The notes under the pieces are model-generated. The model worked only from the letters and a program-made list of their open reading frames with translations. It had not been told where the DNA came from and did not search any database. Below are positions 1-9,176 of a stretch of 62,524 nt of DNA, piece by piece. Numbering within the stretch: position 1 is the stretch's first letter; every line of letters begins with the position of its first letter. The DNA comes from Myxococcota bacterium (GTDB lineage: Bacteria > Myxococcota_A > UBA9160 > UBA4427): contig JAPKBZ010000019.1 of the NCBI GenBank assembly GCA_028823175.1, positions 1 through 62,524 of the forward strand, in the 5' to 3' direction. Position numbers and translations under genes: made by a program.

Positions 1-25
1 GATCGAGTTCTTCGAAGGAGTCTGA
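1..25 (+). CDS. rplW: 50S ribosomal protein L23, C-terminal end only (partial)
   Basis: Only the last seven codons and the TGA stop (23-25) lie in the window. Read from position 2 they give IEFFEGV, which resembles the usual L23 C-terminus. L23 binds 23S rRNA at the peptide exit tunnel and docks SRP and trigger factor. Its position directly before rplB is the standard S10-operon order. The identification rests mainly on that order because so few residues are visible. Confidence 0.6.
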
Positions 26-29
26 GCGG

Positions 30-860
30 ATGCCCGTGAAAGTCTACAAGCCGACCAGTCCGGGCCGGCGAAATATGAGCGTCTCCAGCTTCGAGGAGAT
101 TACCCGGGGCAAGCCCGAGCGATCCCTTCTCGGCGGCCGAGCAAATAAGAGTGGCGGCCGGAACGTCCATGGAAGAATTACCACCTTTCAGCGGGGTGGC
201 GGCCATAAGCGGCGTCACCGGAAAGTGGATTTCCGGCGGGAGAAGACCGGTATTAAGGCAAAGGTTGCTTCGATCGAATATGATCCGAATCGTTCGGCCA
301 ATATCGCCTTGCTCCACTACCTCGACGGTGAAAAGCGGTATATCTTGGCCCCGAACGGTCTCAAGGTTGGAGATATGCTTCAGTCGGGCGCCGATGCCGA
401 TCTGGCCCCGGGCAACGCAATGCCCATTGCAAATATCCCGCTGGGAACCCAGATGCATGCGGTCGAACTGAAACCCGGCAAGGGTGCGCAGATGGCCCGT
501 TCTGCGGGAACCAGTGCGCAGTTGATGGCGCGCGAAGGAAAGCTCGCCACGCTTCGCCTCCCGAGTGGTGAGATGAGAATGGTCCGCATCGAGTGCATGG
601 CCACGATTGGTCAGGTAGGCAACTGGGAGCACGAGAACCAGCGCATTGGCAAGGCAGGCCGTTCTCGATGGAAGGGCAAGAGGCCCAATGTTCGAGGCGT
701 CGCCATGAATCCAGTCGACCACCCAATGGGTGGTGGCGAAGGGCGGTCCTCGGGTGGGCGTCACCCCTGTACGCCCTGGGGGAAGCCCACCAAGGGTCGA
801 AAGACTCGAAAGAATTCTTCATCCGACAAGTACATCGTCAAGCGGCGAGGGAAGAAATAG
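30..860 (+). CDS. rplB: 50S ribosomal protein L2
   Basis: A 276-aa protein of normal L2 length. L2 binds 23S rRNA near the peptidyl-transferase centre and helps join the subunits. The N-terminal SPGRRNMSV, the central RNA-binding core and the C-terminal MNPVDHP segment are all recognisable. The His of the conserved DHPHGGG loop that corresponds to E. coli His229 is kept (residue 231), but the second His of that loop is Met (residue 233). AGGAG at 14-18 is well placed for the ATG. The stop abuts rpsS, so the two genes are translationally coupled in the S10 operon. Confidence 0.97.
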   Translation: MPVKVYKPTSPGRRNMSVSSFEEITRGKPERSLLGGRANKSGGRNVHGRITTFQRGGGHKRRHRKVDFRREKTGIKAKVASIEYDPNRSANIALLHYLDGEKRYILAPNGLKVGDMLQSGADADLAPGNAMPIANIPLGTQMHAVELKPGKGAQMARSAGTSAQLMAREGKLATLRLPSGEMRMVRIECMATIGQVGNWEHENQRIGKAGRSRWKGKRPNVRGVAMNPVDHPMGGGEGRSSGGRHPCTPWGKPTKGRKTRKNSSSDKYIVKRRGKK

Positions 861-1136
861 ATGGCTCGTTCATTGAAAAAGGGTCCCTTCGTCGACCCGA
901 GTCTCCAGAAGAAGGTAGATCGTGTCGCGGGCGCCGGCTCCAAGCAGGTGATCCGAACATGGTCGCGTCGGTCGATGATCACCCCCGACTTTGTTGGAAT
1001 GACCTTTCACGTTCACAACGGCAAGCTCTTCATGCCGGTCTTCGTGACGGAGAATATGGTCGGGCACAGACTTGGCGAATTCGCACCCACGCGGAAGTTC
1101 ACTGGGCACGCCACGGACAGAAAGGTAAAGCGCTGA
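861..1136 (+). CDS. rpsS: 30S ribosomal protein S19
   Basis: A 91-aa protein of typical S19 length that opens [12 protein letters not shown], a hallmark of the family. It forms a complex with S13 in the 30S head and contacts the A-site tRNA region and intersubunit bridges. The ATG starts on the base after the rplB stop and rplV follows after one base, the usual S10-operon packing. No oddities were seen. Confidence 0.97.
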   Translation: MARSLKKGPFVDPSLQKKVDRVAGAGSKQVIRTWSRRSMITPDFVGMTFHVHNGKLFMPVFVTENMVGHRLGEFAPTRKFTGHATDRKVKR

Positions 1137-1137
1137 T

Positions 1138-1485
1138 ATGGAGGTTCGTGCTTCGCTTAACGGCTTTCGAGTAAGCGCCTTCAAGGCTCGCCTTGTTGCT
1201 GACCAGGTCCGGGGTAAGGGTGTGGAGGAAGCGCTCAATATCCTTTCGCTATCGACCAAGAAGTCCGCGCCGGTGATCGAGAAATTGCTTCGTTCGGCAG
1301 TGGCCAACGCAGAAAATCGAAACGACGAGAAGTCCGCGGGCATCGACGTCGATAGCCTCATCATCAGCAAGATCACGGTCGATGAAGGGCCCAGCATGTG
1401 GCGCATTCGTCCGCGTGCCCAGGGGCGAGCAAATTGGATTCAGAAGCGCGCCAGCCACATAACCGTGGTTCTCGCGGATAACTAG
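1138..1485 (+). CDS. rplV: 50S ribosomal protein L22
   Basis: A 115-aa L22 of normal length. The globular N-terminal domain includes [10 protein letters not shown], and the C-terminal region holds the long beta-hairpin that lines the exit tunnel (near residues 80-100, [16 protein letters not shown]). Substitutions in that loop are a known route to macrolide resistance in other bacteria; the sequence here looks ordinary. It sits between rpsS and rpsC as expected. Confidence 0.96.
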   Translation: MEVRASLNGFRVSAFKARLVADQVRGKGVEEALNILSLSTKKSAPVIEKLLRSAVANAENRNDEKSAGIDVDSLIISKITVDEGPSMWRIRPRAQGRANWIQKRASHITVVLADN

Positions 1486-1506
1486 CGGAAAGATCGAGGA
1501 GACAAC

Positions 1507-2202
1507 GTGGGTCAAAAGGTCCATCCCTACGGCTTTCGGGTCGGCACGCTCTACGGCTGGCAGTCAAACTGGTTTGCCGATAAGCACTATGCCGAGCAAC
1601 TGCACGAAGATATTGCTGTGCGTAGCTTCATCAAAAAGAAGCTCTACCACGCCGGTATTTCAAAGGTAGTGATCGAGCGCACAGGCGATAAGCTCGTAGC
1701 GAATATTTATACTGCGCGACCGGGGATCCTTATCGGAAAGCGCGGCGCCGAGATTGATGTCCTCCGCGACGAACTGAAGAAGCTCTCTGCGCGAGACATT
1801 TTTATCAACGTCAAGGAGATCCGTAAGGCGGAGCTCGATGCGCAGCTGGTGGCCGAAAATATCGCGACGCAGCTCGAGCGAAGGGTCGCTTTTCGACGTG
1901 CGATGAAGAAGGCAATGATCGCCACCATGAAATTTGGTGCCGAAGGAATTCGGATCCAGTGTTCCGGGCGTCTCGGTGGTGCTGAGATGGGCCGGCGGGA
2001 ATGGTACCGCGACGGTCGGGTGCCGCTTCACACTCTTCGCGCCGAAATTGAGTACGGCTTTGCCGAGGCGCGGACGACCTATGGGATCGTCGGAGTGAAG
2101 TGCTGGATCTTCAAGGGTGAGATCGGTGACAAGGAACTCCGCAAGGGGCCGTTGAGCCACGACGCTTCCGGGGAAGTCGCTGGATCCGGACCGAGCAGGT
2201 AG
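1507..2202 (+). CDS. rpsC: 30S ribosomal protein S3
   Basis: A 231-aa S3 that begins [13 protein letters not shown]. The type II KH domain has its GxxG loop as GKRG at residues 77-80, followed by the C-terminal S3 domain ([15 protein letters not shown]). S3 helps form the mRNA entry channel with S4 and S5. The start is GTG, supported by GAGGAG at about 1496-1501. The short Ser/Gly/Pro-rich tail after KGPLSHDA is lineage-specific. Confidence 0.96.
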   Translation: MGQKVHPYGFRVGTLYGWQSNWFADKHYAEQLHEDIAVRSFIKKKLYHAGISKVVIERTGDKLVANIYTARPGILIGKRGAEIDVLRDELKKLSARDIFINVKEIRKAELDAQLVAENIATQLERRVAFRRAMKKAMIATMKFGAEGIRIQCSGRLGGAEMGRREWYRDGRVPLHTLRAEIEYGFAEARTTYGIVGVKCWIFKGEIGDKELRKGPLSHDASGEVAGSGPSR

Positions 2203-2217
2203 GGGAGATAACGCGCG

Positions 2218-2628
2218 ATGTTGCAGCCGCGGAAAGTCAAACATAGAAAAGTCCAAAAGGGCCGCCTTCGTGGCAAGGCCTGGCGTGGGAACGAGGTCTC
2301 ATTTGGCGACTTTGGGCTACAAGCCCTTGGGACCGGTTTTATTACCGCTCGCCAGATCGAGGCAGCTCGTATCGCGATGACTCGCCACATCAAGCGTGGC
2401 GGGAAGGTTTGGATCCGCCTTTTCCCCGATAAGCCGGTCAGTAAGAAGCCGGCCGAAACTCGGATGGGTAAAGGTAAGGGGAATCCCGAAGCCTGGGTCG
2501 CGAGAGTGAAGCGCGGGCGGGTGCTCTACGAGCTCGAAGGGGTCGAGCTCTCCGTTGCCCGGGAAGCCCTGAGGCTGGCGGCTCACAAGCTGCCGATTCC
2601 AACTCGTTTCATCGAGCGGGAGGAATAG
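2218..2628 (+). CDS. rplP: 50S ribosomal protein L16
   Basis: A 136-aa L16 beginning [16 protein letters not shown]. The [14 protein letters not shown] segment lies near the A-site tRNA elbow in other ribosomes and is conserved here. L16 is a late-assembling protein that organises the A site of the 50S subunit. It lies 15 bp after rpsC and 2 bp before rpmC within the S10 operon. Confidence 0.96.
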   Translation: MLQPRKVKHRKVQKGRLRGKAWRGNEVSFGDFGLQALGTGFITARQIEAARIAMTRHIKRGGKVWIRLFPDKPVSKKPAETRMGKGKGNPEAWVARVKRGRVLYELEGVELSVAREALRLAAHKLPIPTRFIEREE

Positions 2629-2630
2629 GA

Positions 2631-2828
2631 ATGGAAGCAGCAGAGATTTGGAAGCTCGCAATAGGCGAGCTGGAACAGAAGGCACGCGAAATTCGCGATG
2701 AGTTGTTCAATGCGAGGGTAAAGCACGCGACTGGGCAGTTGGAAGACACCGCGAAGTTGTCAAAGCTGCGGAAGCAAATTGCTCGAGTTGAAACCGCGTT
2801 GCAAGAGAAGCAAGAGGCGAACAAGTGA
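2631..2828 (+). CDS. rpmC: 50S ribosomal protein L29
   Basis: A 65-aa, mostly helical protein of normal L29 size. It has the typical ELEQKAREIRDELFNARV helix and the TGQLEDTAKLSKLRKQIARV helix. L29 sits by L23 at the tunnel exit. The stop codon overlaps the GTG start of rpsQ (GTGA), which implies translational coupling. Confidence 0.95.
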   Translation: MEAAEIWKLAIGELEQKAREIRDELFNARVKHATGQLEDTAKLSKLRKQIARVETALQEKQEANK

Positions 2829-3088
2829 GCGAGCGAGGAAATAAGAGAACCATGGTCGGAACTGTCGTCAGTGACAAAATGGACAAGACCGTCGTCGTTC
2901 GTGTTGAACGGCTCGTCCAAGATCGGCGATACAAGAAGTATATTCGTCGATATTCCCGTTTCGTCGCACACGATGAAAACAATGACTGCAAGCCTGGTGA
3001 TAAAGTGAGGATCATCGAGCACCGCCCGATGTCCAAGCGAAAACGCTGGATGGTGCAGGAAACAGTCACCAGGGCCACCGGGGTCTAG
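2825..3088 (+). CDS. rpsQ: 30S ribosomal protein S17
   Basis: An 87-aa OB-fold protein. The motifs [16 protein letters not shown] and [16 protein letters not shown] are standard for S17, a primary binder of 16S rRNA helices 7 and 11. The GTG start lies within the rpmC stop. A Met (MVGTVV) at codon 11 could be an alternative start, but the overlap arrangement and the usual N-terminal length favour GTG 2825. Confidence 0.94.
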   Translation: MSERGNKRTMVGTVVSDKMDKTVVVRVERLVQDRRYKKYIRRYSRFVAHDENNDCKPGDKVRIIEHRPMSKRKRWMVQETVTRATGV

Positions 3089-3099
3089 GAAGAGCGAAG

Positions 3100-3468
3100 A
3101 TGATTCAAGCAGAGTCGACATTGACGGTTGCTGACAATTCAGGAGCGCGTAAAGTCAAGTGCATTCGCGTGCTCGGTGGGTCGCGTCGCCGCTTCGCATC
3201 CGTTGGGGACGTCATCATCGTCGCCGTAAAGGAGGCGATTCCCAATGGCCGTGTCAAGAAGGGCGAGGTGCGCCGCGCCGTAATTGTCCGGACCAAGAAG
3301 GCAATCGGGCGGACAGATGGTTCCCATATTCTCTTTGATGAGAACGCCGCGGTCCTCCTGAGTAATGACAAAGAAGTCGTTGGAACACGCATTTTCGGAC
3401 CCGTTGCTCGGGAGCTACGAGGACGAGGGTTCATGAGAATCGTTTCCTTGGCGCCGGAGGTACTTTGA
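3100..3468 (+). CDS. rplN: 50S ribosomal protein L14
   Basis: A 122-aa L14, the exact usual length, opening [28 protein letters not shown]14 bridges to the 30S subunit and binds the silencing factor RsfS. The last codon runs straight into the ATG of rplE with no spacer. In most bacteria rplX (L24) lies between these two genes; it is absent here. Confidence 0.97.
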   Translation: MIQAESTLTVADNSGARKVKCIRVLGGSRRRFASVGDVIIVAVKEAIPNGRVKKGEVRRAVIVRTKKAIGRTDGSHILFDENAAVLLSNDKEVVGTRIFGPVARELRGRGFMRIVSLAPEVL

Positions 3469-4011
3469 ATGGCCGCCCGTTTAAAAGAGCGGTACCAGGA
3501 CGAGATCGTGTCGAAACTCAAGGATGAGTTTGGGTATGGGAATCCGCACCAGGTACCTACGGTGACGAAGGTGGTTGTGAATATTGGCATGGGTGAGGCC
3601 ACCCAGAACTCCAAATTGCTGGACAAGGCAATGGAAGAACTGACCTCGATTACCGGCCAGAAGCCGGCATTGAGAAGGGCGAAGAAGAGCGTTTCGAACT
3701 TCCGGTTGCGAGAGGGGCAGGGCATCGGTGCCATGGTTACTCTGCGCGGCACGCGAATGTGGGAGTTTCTTGATCGCCTCTTCACTGTGGCGCTTCCCCG
3801 CGTTAGGGATTTTGGCGGGGTTTCGGAGAAAGCTTTCGACGGCCGGGGCAACTACACGCTGGGTGTTCGTGACCAGACAATATTCCCCGAAGTGGACTAT
3901 GACACAGTAGACCACGTGACCGGCATGAACGTGACGATGGTGACGAGCGCAGCAACGGACGCAGAAGGAAGAGCGCTGCTGAGGCACCTAGGTGTGCCTT
4001 TTAGGCAGTAA
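3469..4011 (+). CDS. rplE: 50S ribosomal protein L5
   Basis: A 180-aa L5 of normal length, with [17 protein letters not shown] and the [21 protein letters not shown] region that forms the 5S rRNA/P-site tRNA contact surface. Its start directly abuts the rplN stop and its own stop is 13 bp before rpsH. The two usual neighbours, rplX upstream and rpsN downstream, are therefore missing while L5 itself is intact. Confidence 0.97.
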   Translation: MAARLKERYQDEIVSKLKDEFGYGNPHQVPTVTKVVVNIGMGEATQNSKLLDKAMEELTSITGQKPALRRAKKSVSNFRLREGQGIGAMVTLRGTRMWEFLDRLFTVALPRVRDFGGVSEKAFDGRGNYTLGVRDQTIFPEVDYDTVDHVTGMNVTMVTSAATDAEGRALLRHLGVPFRQ

Positions 4012-4024
4012 GGGATTATCCATC

Positions 4025-4420
4025 ATGATGACCGACCCGATAGGTGACATGCTCACGAGGATCAGGAATGCAGGCCGTGTGAATCACGCCGAAATTCGCT
4101 GCCCCTCCTCAAAACTCAAGGTGGCGGTAGCCGAAGTCCTGAGCGCGGAGGGCTTCGTTGGCCCAGTCAGGACAGAGAGCGACGAAACGAAGCCTACCCT
4201 GGTAATCGACCTCAGATACTCGAATTCTGGCGGGCCGATGATCGACAGTATTCAGCGCGTCAGTCGTCCCGGACGACGCGTGTACATGGGGGCCTCGGAT
4301 GTACGTGCGGTACGAAATGGATTGGGGATGACGGTGCTGTCTACTTCGAAGGGCGTGATGTGTGATCGCGATGCGCGAGCCCAGAAAGTGGGCGGCGAAG
4401 TGATCTGTGAGGTCTGGTAG
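4025..4420 (+). CDS. rpsH: 30S ribosomal protein S8
   Basis: A 131-aa S8 beginning MMTDPIGDMLTRIRNAGR and ending with the conserved STSKGVMCDRDARAQKVGGEVICEVW. S8 binds helix 21 of 16S rRNA and in E. coli represses the spc operon. The ATG at 4025 is preferred over 4028 because AGGGA at 4011-4015 is 9 bases upstream. A longer in-frame extension back to 3992 overlaps rplE and adds non-conserved residues. Confidence 0.96.
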   Translation: MMTDPIGDMLTRIRNAGRVNHAEIRCPSSKLKVAVAEVLSAEGFVGPVRTESDETKPTLVIDLRYSNSGGPMIDSIQRVSRPGRRVYMGASDVRAVRNGLGMTVLSTSKGVMCDRDARAQKVGGEVICEVW

Positions 4421-4422
4421 AG

Positions 4423-4962
4423 ATGTCCCGAATTGGAAAAAAGCCGATCGCGCTCCCCGATGGAGTCGACGTCAGCCTCGGAGCGACTGAGATCAAGGTG
4501 AAGGGCCCGAAAGGCAGCCTGGTTGGTCCGCTTCCGTCCGTGATCAACGCGGCGGTCGAAGACGGGAGGCTGGTGCTGACTCGGGAGGACGACAAAAAGC
4601 AGACCCGGGCTCAGCATGGTCTCGCTCGAGCCCTCGCGAATAATATGGTACTGGGTGTGACCCAGGGTTTCTCGAAGAGCCTTGAAATCGAGGGTGTTGG
4701 CTATCGAGCCGAAGTGAAGGGGAAGTCCCTGCATCTGACTCTCGGCTTTTCGCATCCCGTCGAGATGGCGGTGCCCGAGGGCCTCTCAGTCGCAATGAAT
4801 GGGAACACCAAGTTGAAGATAGAGGGCACGGACAAACAGGCTGTCGGCCAGTTTGCCGCGGATATCCGCAGCTTGCGCCCGCCCGAACCCTATAAGGGCA
4901 AGGGTATTCGTTACGAAGGCGAGCATATTCGCCGCAAGGTTGGCAAGACGGGAGCGGCCTGA
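4423..4962 (+). CDS. rplF: 50S ribosomal protein L6
   Basis: A 179-aa L6 with the normal two-domain form. It begins MSRIGKKPIALPDGVDV and contains the C-terminal signature YKGKGIRYEGEHIRRKVGKTG that binds the sarcin-ricin loop region. It starts two bases after rpsH and precedes rplR by 7 bp. No deviation from the family was noted. Confidence 0.97.
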   Translation: MSRIGKKPIALPDGVDVSLGATEIKVKGPKGSLVGPLPSVINAAVEDGRLVLTREDDKKQTRAQHGLARALANNMVLGVTQGFSKSLEIEGVGYRAEVKGKSLHLTLGFSHPVEMAVPEGLSVAMNGNTKLKIEGTDKQAVGQFAADIRSLRPPEPYKGKGIRYEGEHIRRKVGKTGAA

Positions 4963-4969
4963 GATTCTT

Positions 4970-5338
4970 ATGAAGAATACTGTTCTGGAAGAGAAACGAC
5001 GCAAGTGGAACGCTCGACGAGCCCGGACCAACAAGGCCGTTGCGCGCACAGACCGGCCCGTGGTGAAGGTCTTCAGGAGCTCAAAACATATCTATGCCCA
5101 GCTCGTAGACCCCGTATCCGGGGCAACGCTGGGCGGCGTTTCCACCTTGAGCCCCTCGGTCGCCGGGGACGGAAAGACGGGAAATATCGAAGCCGCAAAG
5201 AAGGTCGGCGCGGCTCTCGCGGCACTCGCGAAGGAAAAAAAGATCGATCGTGTAGTCTTCAATCGCAACGGCTTCCTCTACCACGGGCGTGTAAAAGCCC
5301 TGGCCGATGCAGCCAGGGAAGCGGGGCTTCAGTTCTAA
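4970..5338 (+). CDS. rplR: 50S ribosomal protein L18
   Basis: A 122-aa L18, a 5S rRNA-binding protein of the central protuberance. It has a basic N-terminus ([13 protein letters not shown]) and the [14 protein letters not shown] and [20 protein letters not shown] motifs. The ATG at 4970 gives the normal length; the frame is open further upstream into rplF, but those residues are not L18-like. Confidence 0.96.
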   Translation: MKNTVLEEKRRKWNARRARTNKAVARTDRPVVKVFRSSKHIYAQLVDPVSGATLGGVSTLSPSVAGDGKTGNIEAAKKVGAALAALAKEKKIDRVVFNRNGFLYHGRVKALADAAREAGLQF

Positions 5339-5339
5339 T

Positions 5340-5843
5340 ATGGCTCAAATGATTAAATCGTCTCAGATCAATCCGAATGATCACGACCTTACGGACCGCG
5401 TTGTGCACATCAACCGCGTCGCGAAAGTGGTCAAGGGTGGTCGCCGGTTCAGCTTCAGCGCCCTTGTGGTCGTTGGTGACGGGAACGGTCTCGTTGGCGT
5501 CGGCCTGGGTAAGGCGGGCGAGGTTCCCGAGGCCATCCGAAAAGGCGTCGAGAAGGCCCGCAAGGCTTTGATTCGAATTCCTCTGGTCGACGGGACGCTC
5601 CCTCACGAAGTATTGGGGCGCTTCGGCGCAGGCCGTGTGATGCTCAAGCCGGCTTCGCCCGGCACGGGGGTTATCGCCGGTGGCCCGGTTCGCGCAATCG
5701 TTGAGTCAGCGGGTGTTCACGATATCTTGACGAAGACCCTGGGGACGAATAATCCCCGAAACGTCGTCAATGCGGTGATGGCGGGGCTCCAGGAGTTGCG
5801 AGATCCCGAGGAGCGGCTGTCCGAGCTTGGAAGGGCACGCTGA
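5340..5843 (+). CDS. rpsE: 30S ribosomal protein S5
   Basis: A 167-aa S5. The double-stranded-RNA-binding N-terminal domain ([20 protein letters not shown]) is followed by the S5 C-terminal domain with [20 protein letters not shown]5 helps translational accuracy and shapes the mRNA entry pore. The ATG at 5340 begins MAQMIKSSQ and sits one base after the rplR stop. The last base of the stop is shared with the ATG of rpmD. Confidence 0.96.
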   Translation: MAQMIKSSQINPNDHDLTDRVVHINRVAKVVKGGRRFSFSALVVVGDGNGLVGVGLGKAGEVPEAIRKGVEKARKALIRIPLVDGTLPHEVLGRFGAGRVMLKPASPGTGVIAGGPVRAIVESAGVHDILTKTLGTNNPRNVVNAVMAGLQELRDPEERLSELGRAR

Positions 5844-6031
5844 TGGCTGAAAAGGCGATGATTACGGTCAAGCAGGTGAAGAGCGCGATCGGTTATAACC
5901 GGAGCCAGCGAGCCACGCTGGTGGGTCTGGGGATTCGGAAATTGCACCAGTTAGTGCAGCTTGAGGACACGCCCTCGGTGCGTGGAATGATCAATAAAGT
6001 CAGCCATCTCGTAGTGGTGGTCGAGGAGTAG
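5843..6031 (+). CDS. rpmD: 50S ribosomal protein L30
   Basis: A 62-aa L30 of the short bacterial type, with [28 protein letters not shown] and [18 protein letters not shown]. It is a small surface protein of the 50S subunit that some bacteria lack. It overlaps the rpsE stop by one base (TGATG) and is followed 4 bp later by rplO. Confidence 0.95.
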   Translation: MAEKAMITVKQVKSAIGYNRSQRATLVGLGIRKLHQLVQLEDTPSVRGMINKVSHLVVVVEE

Positions 6032-6035
6032 AGAG

Positions 6036-6476
6036 ATGCTTGATCGACTGAGCCCGAGGCCGGGCGCAAGGCGAAACCGTCGAAGAGTTGGGCGCGGGCC
6101 CGGCTCGGGGCTGGGGAAGACAGCCGGCACGGGAGTCAAAGGTCAGGGCACTCGCTCTGGCAAGAAGATAAAGGCATGGTTCGAGGGCGGTCAGATGCCT
6201 TTGACCCAGCGCGTTCCCAAGCGTGGGTTCAAGAACCTCTTCCGAAAGGAAGTGGAGATCGTGAACGTAGGCGAGTTGTCTAGGCTCGGCGATGGAACGA
6301 CCGTCGACCAGGACGCACTGGTTAAGAATGGCCTCGTTCGGGGTTCGGGAGCGGAGATCAAGCTGCTCGGCGAGGGTGATGCCCCGAAGAATTTAACAAT
6401 CAAGCTGCATCGGGTGAGCGCGGGAGCGCGAGCGAAGATCGAGGCGGCTGGGGGAAGCGTGGAACTCATCGTATGA
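6036..6476 (+). CDS. rplO: 50S ribosomal protein L15
   Basis: A 146-aa L15. The Gly/Arg-rich N-terminal arm (RRVGRGPGSGLGKTAGTG) threads into 23S rRNA, and the globular C-terminal domain ends GAGAR AKIEAAGGSVELIV-like. It overlaps the secY start by ATGA, coupling ribosomal protein synthesis to translocon synthesis as in most bacteria. Confidence 0.96.
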   Translation: MLDRLSPRPGARRNRRRVGRGPGSGLGKTAGTGVKGQGTRSGKKIKAWFEGGQMPLTQRVPKRGFKNLFRKEVEIVNVGELSRLGDGTTVDQDALVKNGLVRGSGAEIKLLGEGDAPKNLTIKLHRVSAGARAKIEAAGGSVELIV

Positions 6477-7783
6477 CGAGCGGATTCCAGAACATCTGGC
6501 GAATCCCGGAACTCAGGTCCCGAATTTTGTTTACCTTCGGGATGCTGGCGGTTTACCGGGTGGGTTGCGTTGTGGTGACACCGGGGATCAACTCCCAAGT
6601 CATCAAGGACTTCTTTGCCCAGATGCAGGGAACCGTTTTTGGGCTCATGAATTTGTTCTCGGGTGGCGCGATGGAACAACTCTCCATCTTTGCTCTCGGG
6701 ATCATGCCCTATATCAGTGCAACCATTATTTTTCAGCTACTGACGGTGGTCATTCCCGCTCTGGAGGCGCTGAAGAAAGAAGGAGAGCAGGGGCAGAAGA
6801 AAATCAATCAGTGGTCTCGTTATGCCACGATTGTCTTGGCCCTATTTCAGAGCCTCCTGATCGCTTTCGCGCTGGAGGGTGGTCAGTTTGGTGAGGGCGC
6901 GGTGCTCTACCCGGGCTGGGGCTTCCGCATTGTCACCATGGTGACGCTGACTTCTGGCACAGCATTTATTATGTGGTTGGGCGAGCAGGTGACCGAGCGC
7001 GGGATTGGCAACGGGATTTCCCTGATCATTTTCTCGGGAATCATCGTCAGCATTCCCTCTGGACTCTCGAATCTGGCCGACATGATCCGGAACGATCAGT
7101 TTTCGATACTGCAGGCGGCGATGGTTCTGGTTTTTGCGATGGTCGTGGTGGGCGCCGTGGTCTTTGTCGAGAGGGGGCAGCGGCGAATCCCCATCCAACA
7201 TGCACGACGCGCGGTGGGGCGCGAGGTTGCCCAAGGTGGCATGAGTTATTTCCCGTTGCGGGTCAACTCGGCCGGCGTCATCCCCCCGATTTTCGCGTCT
7301 TCACTGCTGATGTTTCCGCTGACGGTGCGGCAGTTCAGCGACAACCCAGCGGTACAAAGCTTTATCGACAGGTTCTTAAACCCTGGCGACCTGACCTATA
7401 ACCTGATCTACGTCTTCCTGATCGTCTTCTTCTGTTTCTTCTACACGGCTATCATCATCAATCCGGTGGATGTTTCAGAGAATATCAAGCGGTCGGGAGG
7501 CTACATTCCGGGCATCCGTCCCGGCAAGACCACCGCCGAGTACATCGATAAGGTGCTGAGTCGGTTGACGTTCATCGGGGCAATCTACGTATCTCTCGTG
7601 TGTTTGCTGCCGGTGATTCTTTCTACTCGCATGAACGTGCCGTTCTATTTCGGAGGAACTGCGCTGCTGATCGTTGTGGGCGTTGCCCTGGATACGGTGG
7701 GCCAGATCGACGCGCACATGGTTTCTCGGCATTACGAGGGCTTCGTAAAGGGCGGCCGGATGCGGGGACGATTGGGTCAATGA
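6473..7783 (+). CDS. secY: Protein translocase subunit SecY
   Basis: A 436-aa polytopic membrane protein of normal SecY length with about ten membrane segments. SecY is the channel of the Sec translocon, working with SecE, SecG and SecA. Family markers include ALGIMPYISATIIFQLL, ERGIGNGISLIIF and NVSENIKRSGGYIPGIRPG-like text (VDVSENIKRSGG). The plug and lateral-gate regions look complete. The ATG overlaps the rplO stop, and the stop overlaps the adk start. Confidence 0.97.
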   Translation: MTSGFQNIWRIPELRSRILFTFGMLAVYRVGCVVVTPGINSQVIKDFFAQMQGTVFGLMNLFSGGAMEQLSIFALGIMPYISATIIFQLLTVVIPALEALKKEGEQGQKKINQWSRYATIVLALFQSLLIAFALEGGQFGEGAVLYPGWGFRIVTMVTLTSGTAFIMWLGEQVTERGIGNGISLIIFSGIIVSIPSGLSNLADMIRNDQFSILQAAMVLVFAMVVVGAVVFVERGQRRIPIQHARRAVGREVAQGGMSYFPLRVNSAGVIPPIFASSLLMFPLTVRQFSDNPAVQSFIDRFLNPGDLTYNLIYVFLIVFFCFFYTAIIINPVDVSENIKRSGGYIPGIRPGKTTAEYIDKVLSRLTFIGAIYVSLVCLLPVILSTRMNVPFYFGGTALLIVVGVALDTVGQIDAHMVSRHYEGFVKGGRMRGRLGQ

Positions 7784-8355
7784 GCGCGACGAAGATCGTT
7801 CTTCTCGGAGCACCCGGCGCAGGCAAGGGGACCCAGGCGGTTCGCCTGATGGAGGCTCTCGGCGTTCCGCATATATCCACGGGCGATATGTTGCGGGCCG
7901 CAGTGGCTGAAGGGACTCCGGTGGGTCTGGAGGCGAAGGCCGTGATGGACGCCGGGCAGCTGGTGAGTGACGAGATAGTGACCGGAATCGCTGGCGAGCG
8001 GCTGGCGGAGAACGATGCCGAGAAAGGTTTTATCCTCGATGGCTTCCCGCGAACTCTGGGCCAGGCAAAGGCGCTGAGCGAGCTGCTCGAGAGCATGGGG
8101 TCGGGCCTGGATTGCTGCCTGTCGCTCACGGTGGACACCGAGACAGTTGTCGAGCGGTTGCGCAAGCGTGCGGAGACTGAAGGCCGGGCAGACGATAATG
8201 AGGAAACGATTCGAGAGCGGATGCGGGTCTACGAGGACCAGACGGCGCCGCTTCTGGGCTATTACGGCGGCCAATCCCTGCTCCGAGAGGTCTCAGGGAT
8301 GGGTCCGGTGGACGAGATTTTCAAGTCGCTTCTAGGGACCCTGGAGTCTTCGTGA
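7780..8355 (+). CDS. adk: Adenylate kinase
   Basis: A 191-aa adenylate kinase that interconverts ATP + AMP and 2 ADP. The P-loop is GAPGAGKGT near the N-terminus, the AMP site includes STGDMLRAAV, and DGFPRTLGQA is present. There is no cysteine-rich zinc LID, so this is the short-LID form. The ATG at 7780 overlaps the secY stop (ATGA); upstream in-frame residues lie inside secY and are not Adk-like. Confidence 0.96.
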   Translation: MSATKIVLLGAPGAGKGTQAVRLMEALGVPHISTGDMLRAAVAEGTPVGLEAKAVMDAGQLVSDEIVTGIAGERLAENDAEKGFILDGFPRTLGQAKALSELLESMGSGLDCCLSLTVDTETVVERLRKRAETEGRADDNEETIRERMRVYEDQTAPLLGYYGGQSLLREVSGMGPVDEIFKSLLGTLESS

Positions 8356-9140
8356 GCTACGGAGAGAGGATTACCCTCAAGAGCCGCCGCGAACTCGATC
8401 AAATGAGGGAAGTGGGGCAGCACACCGGTGAAATCCTGATGAAGCTGCGAGAGCGAGTGCAGCCGGGAGTCACGACGGGTGAACTAAACGAATTTGCAGG
8501 GAAAGAGCTCAATCGAAGAGGGCTGAATTCGCCCTTTCTCAACTACGCACCCGGGGGGCTTCCCCCCTATCCGGCTGTGATTTGTGCGTCGGTCAACGAC
8601 GAAATCGTGCACGGGATACCGGGGTCGCGCGAACTCAAGGAGGGTGACATAATCAGCCTGGACTTCGGGGTGGAAAGCCACGGTTTCCATGGCGATTCGG
8701 CTGTTACGATTCCGGTGGGATCAATTTCCACCGAGGCCGAAAAACTCCTGAAGGCCACTCGGGAATCCCTCTACGAGGGGATCAACGAGATGGTCCCGGG
8801 CAAGCGCCTCTCGGATATAGGGGCTTCGGTTCAAAAGCGCGCCGAAGGCGAAGGTTTCTCCGTAGTCAGGCAATTCGTTGGCCACGGGATCGGCCGAGAG
8901 ATGCATGAGCCGCCCCAGGTACCGAATTATGGGTCGCCAGGGCGCGGGCAACGCTTGAAAGCGGGAATGGTGCTCGCAATCGAGCCCATGGTGAATGTAG
9001 GAAGCGAAAAAGTACGAATTTTGGATGACGGCTGGACCGCAACGACAGTAGACGGAGAATTGTCGGCGCATTTCGAGCATACGATCGCGATCACGGATGC
9101 CGGGCCGGAAGTCCTAACGAAGGTAGATGGATCACACTGA
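8352..9140 (+). CDS. map: Methionine aminopeptidase type I
   Basis: A 262-aa metallopeptidase that removes the initiator Met from nascent proteins. The five metal ligands of the pita-bread fold are visible in SLDFGVESHGFHGDSA (two Asp), VGHGIGREMHEPP (His), IEPMVN (Glu) and FEHTIAI (Glu). The GTG start overlaps the adk stop. infA, which often follows map in this cluster, is absent; rpmJ comes next. Confidence 0.96.
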   Translation: MSYGERITLKSRRELDQMREVGQHTGEILMKLRERVQPGVTTGELNEFAGKELNRRGLNSPFLNYAPGGLPPYPAVICASVNDEIVHGIPGSRELKEGDIISLDFGVESHGFHGDSAVTIPVGSISTEAEKLLKATRESLYEGINEMVPGKRLSDIGASVQKRAEGEGFSVVRQFVGHGIGREMHEPPQVPNYGSPGRGQRLKAGMVLAIEPMVNVGSEKVRILDDGWTATTVDGELSAHFEHTIAITDAGPEVLTKVDGSH

Positions 9141-9176
9141 GCGCCTCGCAGGGCGTGCGGTAGAGGAAGAGTCAGA

